Shown: positions 54,715 through 54,941 of the stretch, one piece after another | How the letters are laid out: each line of letters opens with the position of its first letter | Position numbering within the stretch: the first letter of the stretch is position 1 | From: Candidatus Poribacteria bacterium | GTDB lineage: Bacteria > Poribacteria > WGA-4E > WGA-3G | Assembly (NCBI GenBank): GCA_022825825.1 | Contig: JAJDWA010000017.1 | Location: 1 to 54,941, forward strand | Direction: 5' to 3' | Length of the DNA stretch: 54,941 bases | Made by a program: the position numbers and the translations under genes | The notes under the pieces: model-generated | Database searches by the model: none | What the model saw: only the letters and a program-made list of their open reading frames with translations | What the model was told of the DNA's origin: nothing

Positions 54715-54941
54715 ATGTCAGAAAATATAGCACTTTTTTCAGTTCTTAATCCATGTATTTCAAAAACAACGATACGTCAGTTATGTCAAGTTGTCTTCGC
54801 ACTGCTTGCGATGACAGGACGGGGCACCATGTTAAATATCTCTCGTTGGACATCTAAAGGCGGTAGTTACCGCACTGGACAACGCTTTTTCAACACCGTT
54901 CTTCCTTGGACGACAATGTGCTGGGCGTTTTTTCGCACACA
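54715..54941 (+). CDS. Transposase, N-terminal part (runs off the window)
   Basis: From the ATG at 54715 the frame is open to the window end, giving 75 residues: an N-terminal helical region, then LLAMTGRGTMLNISRWTSKG and YRTGQRFFNT. This pattern belongs to DDE transposases of the IS4/IS701 type common in these genomes. The catalytic residues lie beyond the window. A TATAAT at 54685 stands upstream. Intactness cannot be judged. Confidence 0.75.
   Translation, partial: MSENIALFSVLNPCISKTTIRQLCQVVFALLAMTGRGTMLNISRWTSKGGSYRTGQRFFNTVLPWTTMCWAFFRT

Overview
The window is a moderate-GC, gene-dense bacterial chromosome fragment. It most resembles Candidatus Poribacteria or a close relative. This is inferred from the gene repertoire: secreted proteins ending in a FlgD-like tag (NYPNPFNPETWIPY ... 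SGVYFYTL), dockerin and cohesin repeats without an obvious cellulosome, many WD40 propellers, DUF1501, sulfatase, phytanoyl-CoA dioxygenase and Gfo/Idh/MocA families, a tricorn protease, and an ECF sigma factor fused to a propeller. No rRNA, tRNA or other taxonomic marker was seen.

Layout. 1-5.7 kb (+): secreted proteins: a dockerin protein cut by the window edge, a lipoprotein, an orphan copy of the C-terminal tag, and a 1188-residue LRR/metzincin/WD40/YWTD protein. Each tag copy is followed by the same GGAAGGGTG hairpin. 5.8-15.3 kb (+): a sigma70-type promoter, a DUF1501 protein, a secreted seven-bladed propeller, a large protein with two haem c sites, and a tricorn protease. 15.5-18.3 kb (-): a tight three-gene operon for small membrane/secreted Cys/His-rich proteins, behind a strong promoter and a roughly 240-nt leader that can fold into consecutive helices with two mutually exclusive pairings. 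18.7-23.5 kb (+): cis-prenyltransferase, membrane trypsin-like protease, TIM-barrel isomerase, RsgA and a lipoprotein. 23.5-30.6 kb (-): PhyH dioxygenase, LamG protein, three tandem near-identical Gfo/Idh/MocA oxidoreductases plus a divergent fourth, and a HAD phosphatase. 30.6-31.6 kb: non-coding, rich in palindromes. 31.6-42.9 kb (-): ECF sigma-TM-14-repeat propeller fusion, a truncated relative, MutL, Uma2 nuclease, a solitary XRE antitoxin-like gene, a WD40-cohesin-dockerin-tag protein, LysA and a retropepsin-like protease. 43.0-51.2 kb (-): enolase-superfamily dehydratase with sulfatase, a PcfJ-like protein, and a sugar ABC importer without its ATPase. 51.4-54.9 kb: a frameshifted transposase, a MurJ-like flippase, a paralogue of the 17 kb membrane protein behind its own structured leader, and the start of another transposase at the edge.

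How the parts fit. Much of the window serves uptake and breakdown of external carbohydrate or sulfated material: binding protein and permeases, sulfatase, sugar-acid dehydratase, Gfo/Idh oxidoreductases, isomerase and HAD phosphatase. Alongside are cell-surface display (tags, dockerins, cohesin, propellers) and peptide turnover (tricorn, trypsin-like protease, metzincin). The most unusual items are the two structured leaders in front of paralogous membrane-protein genes and the transmembrane sigma factor whose propeller is shared with a secreted cohesin/dockerin protein. Functional statements come from family recognition by eye; no database search or folding program was run.
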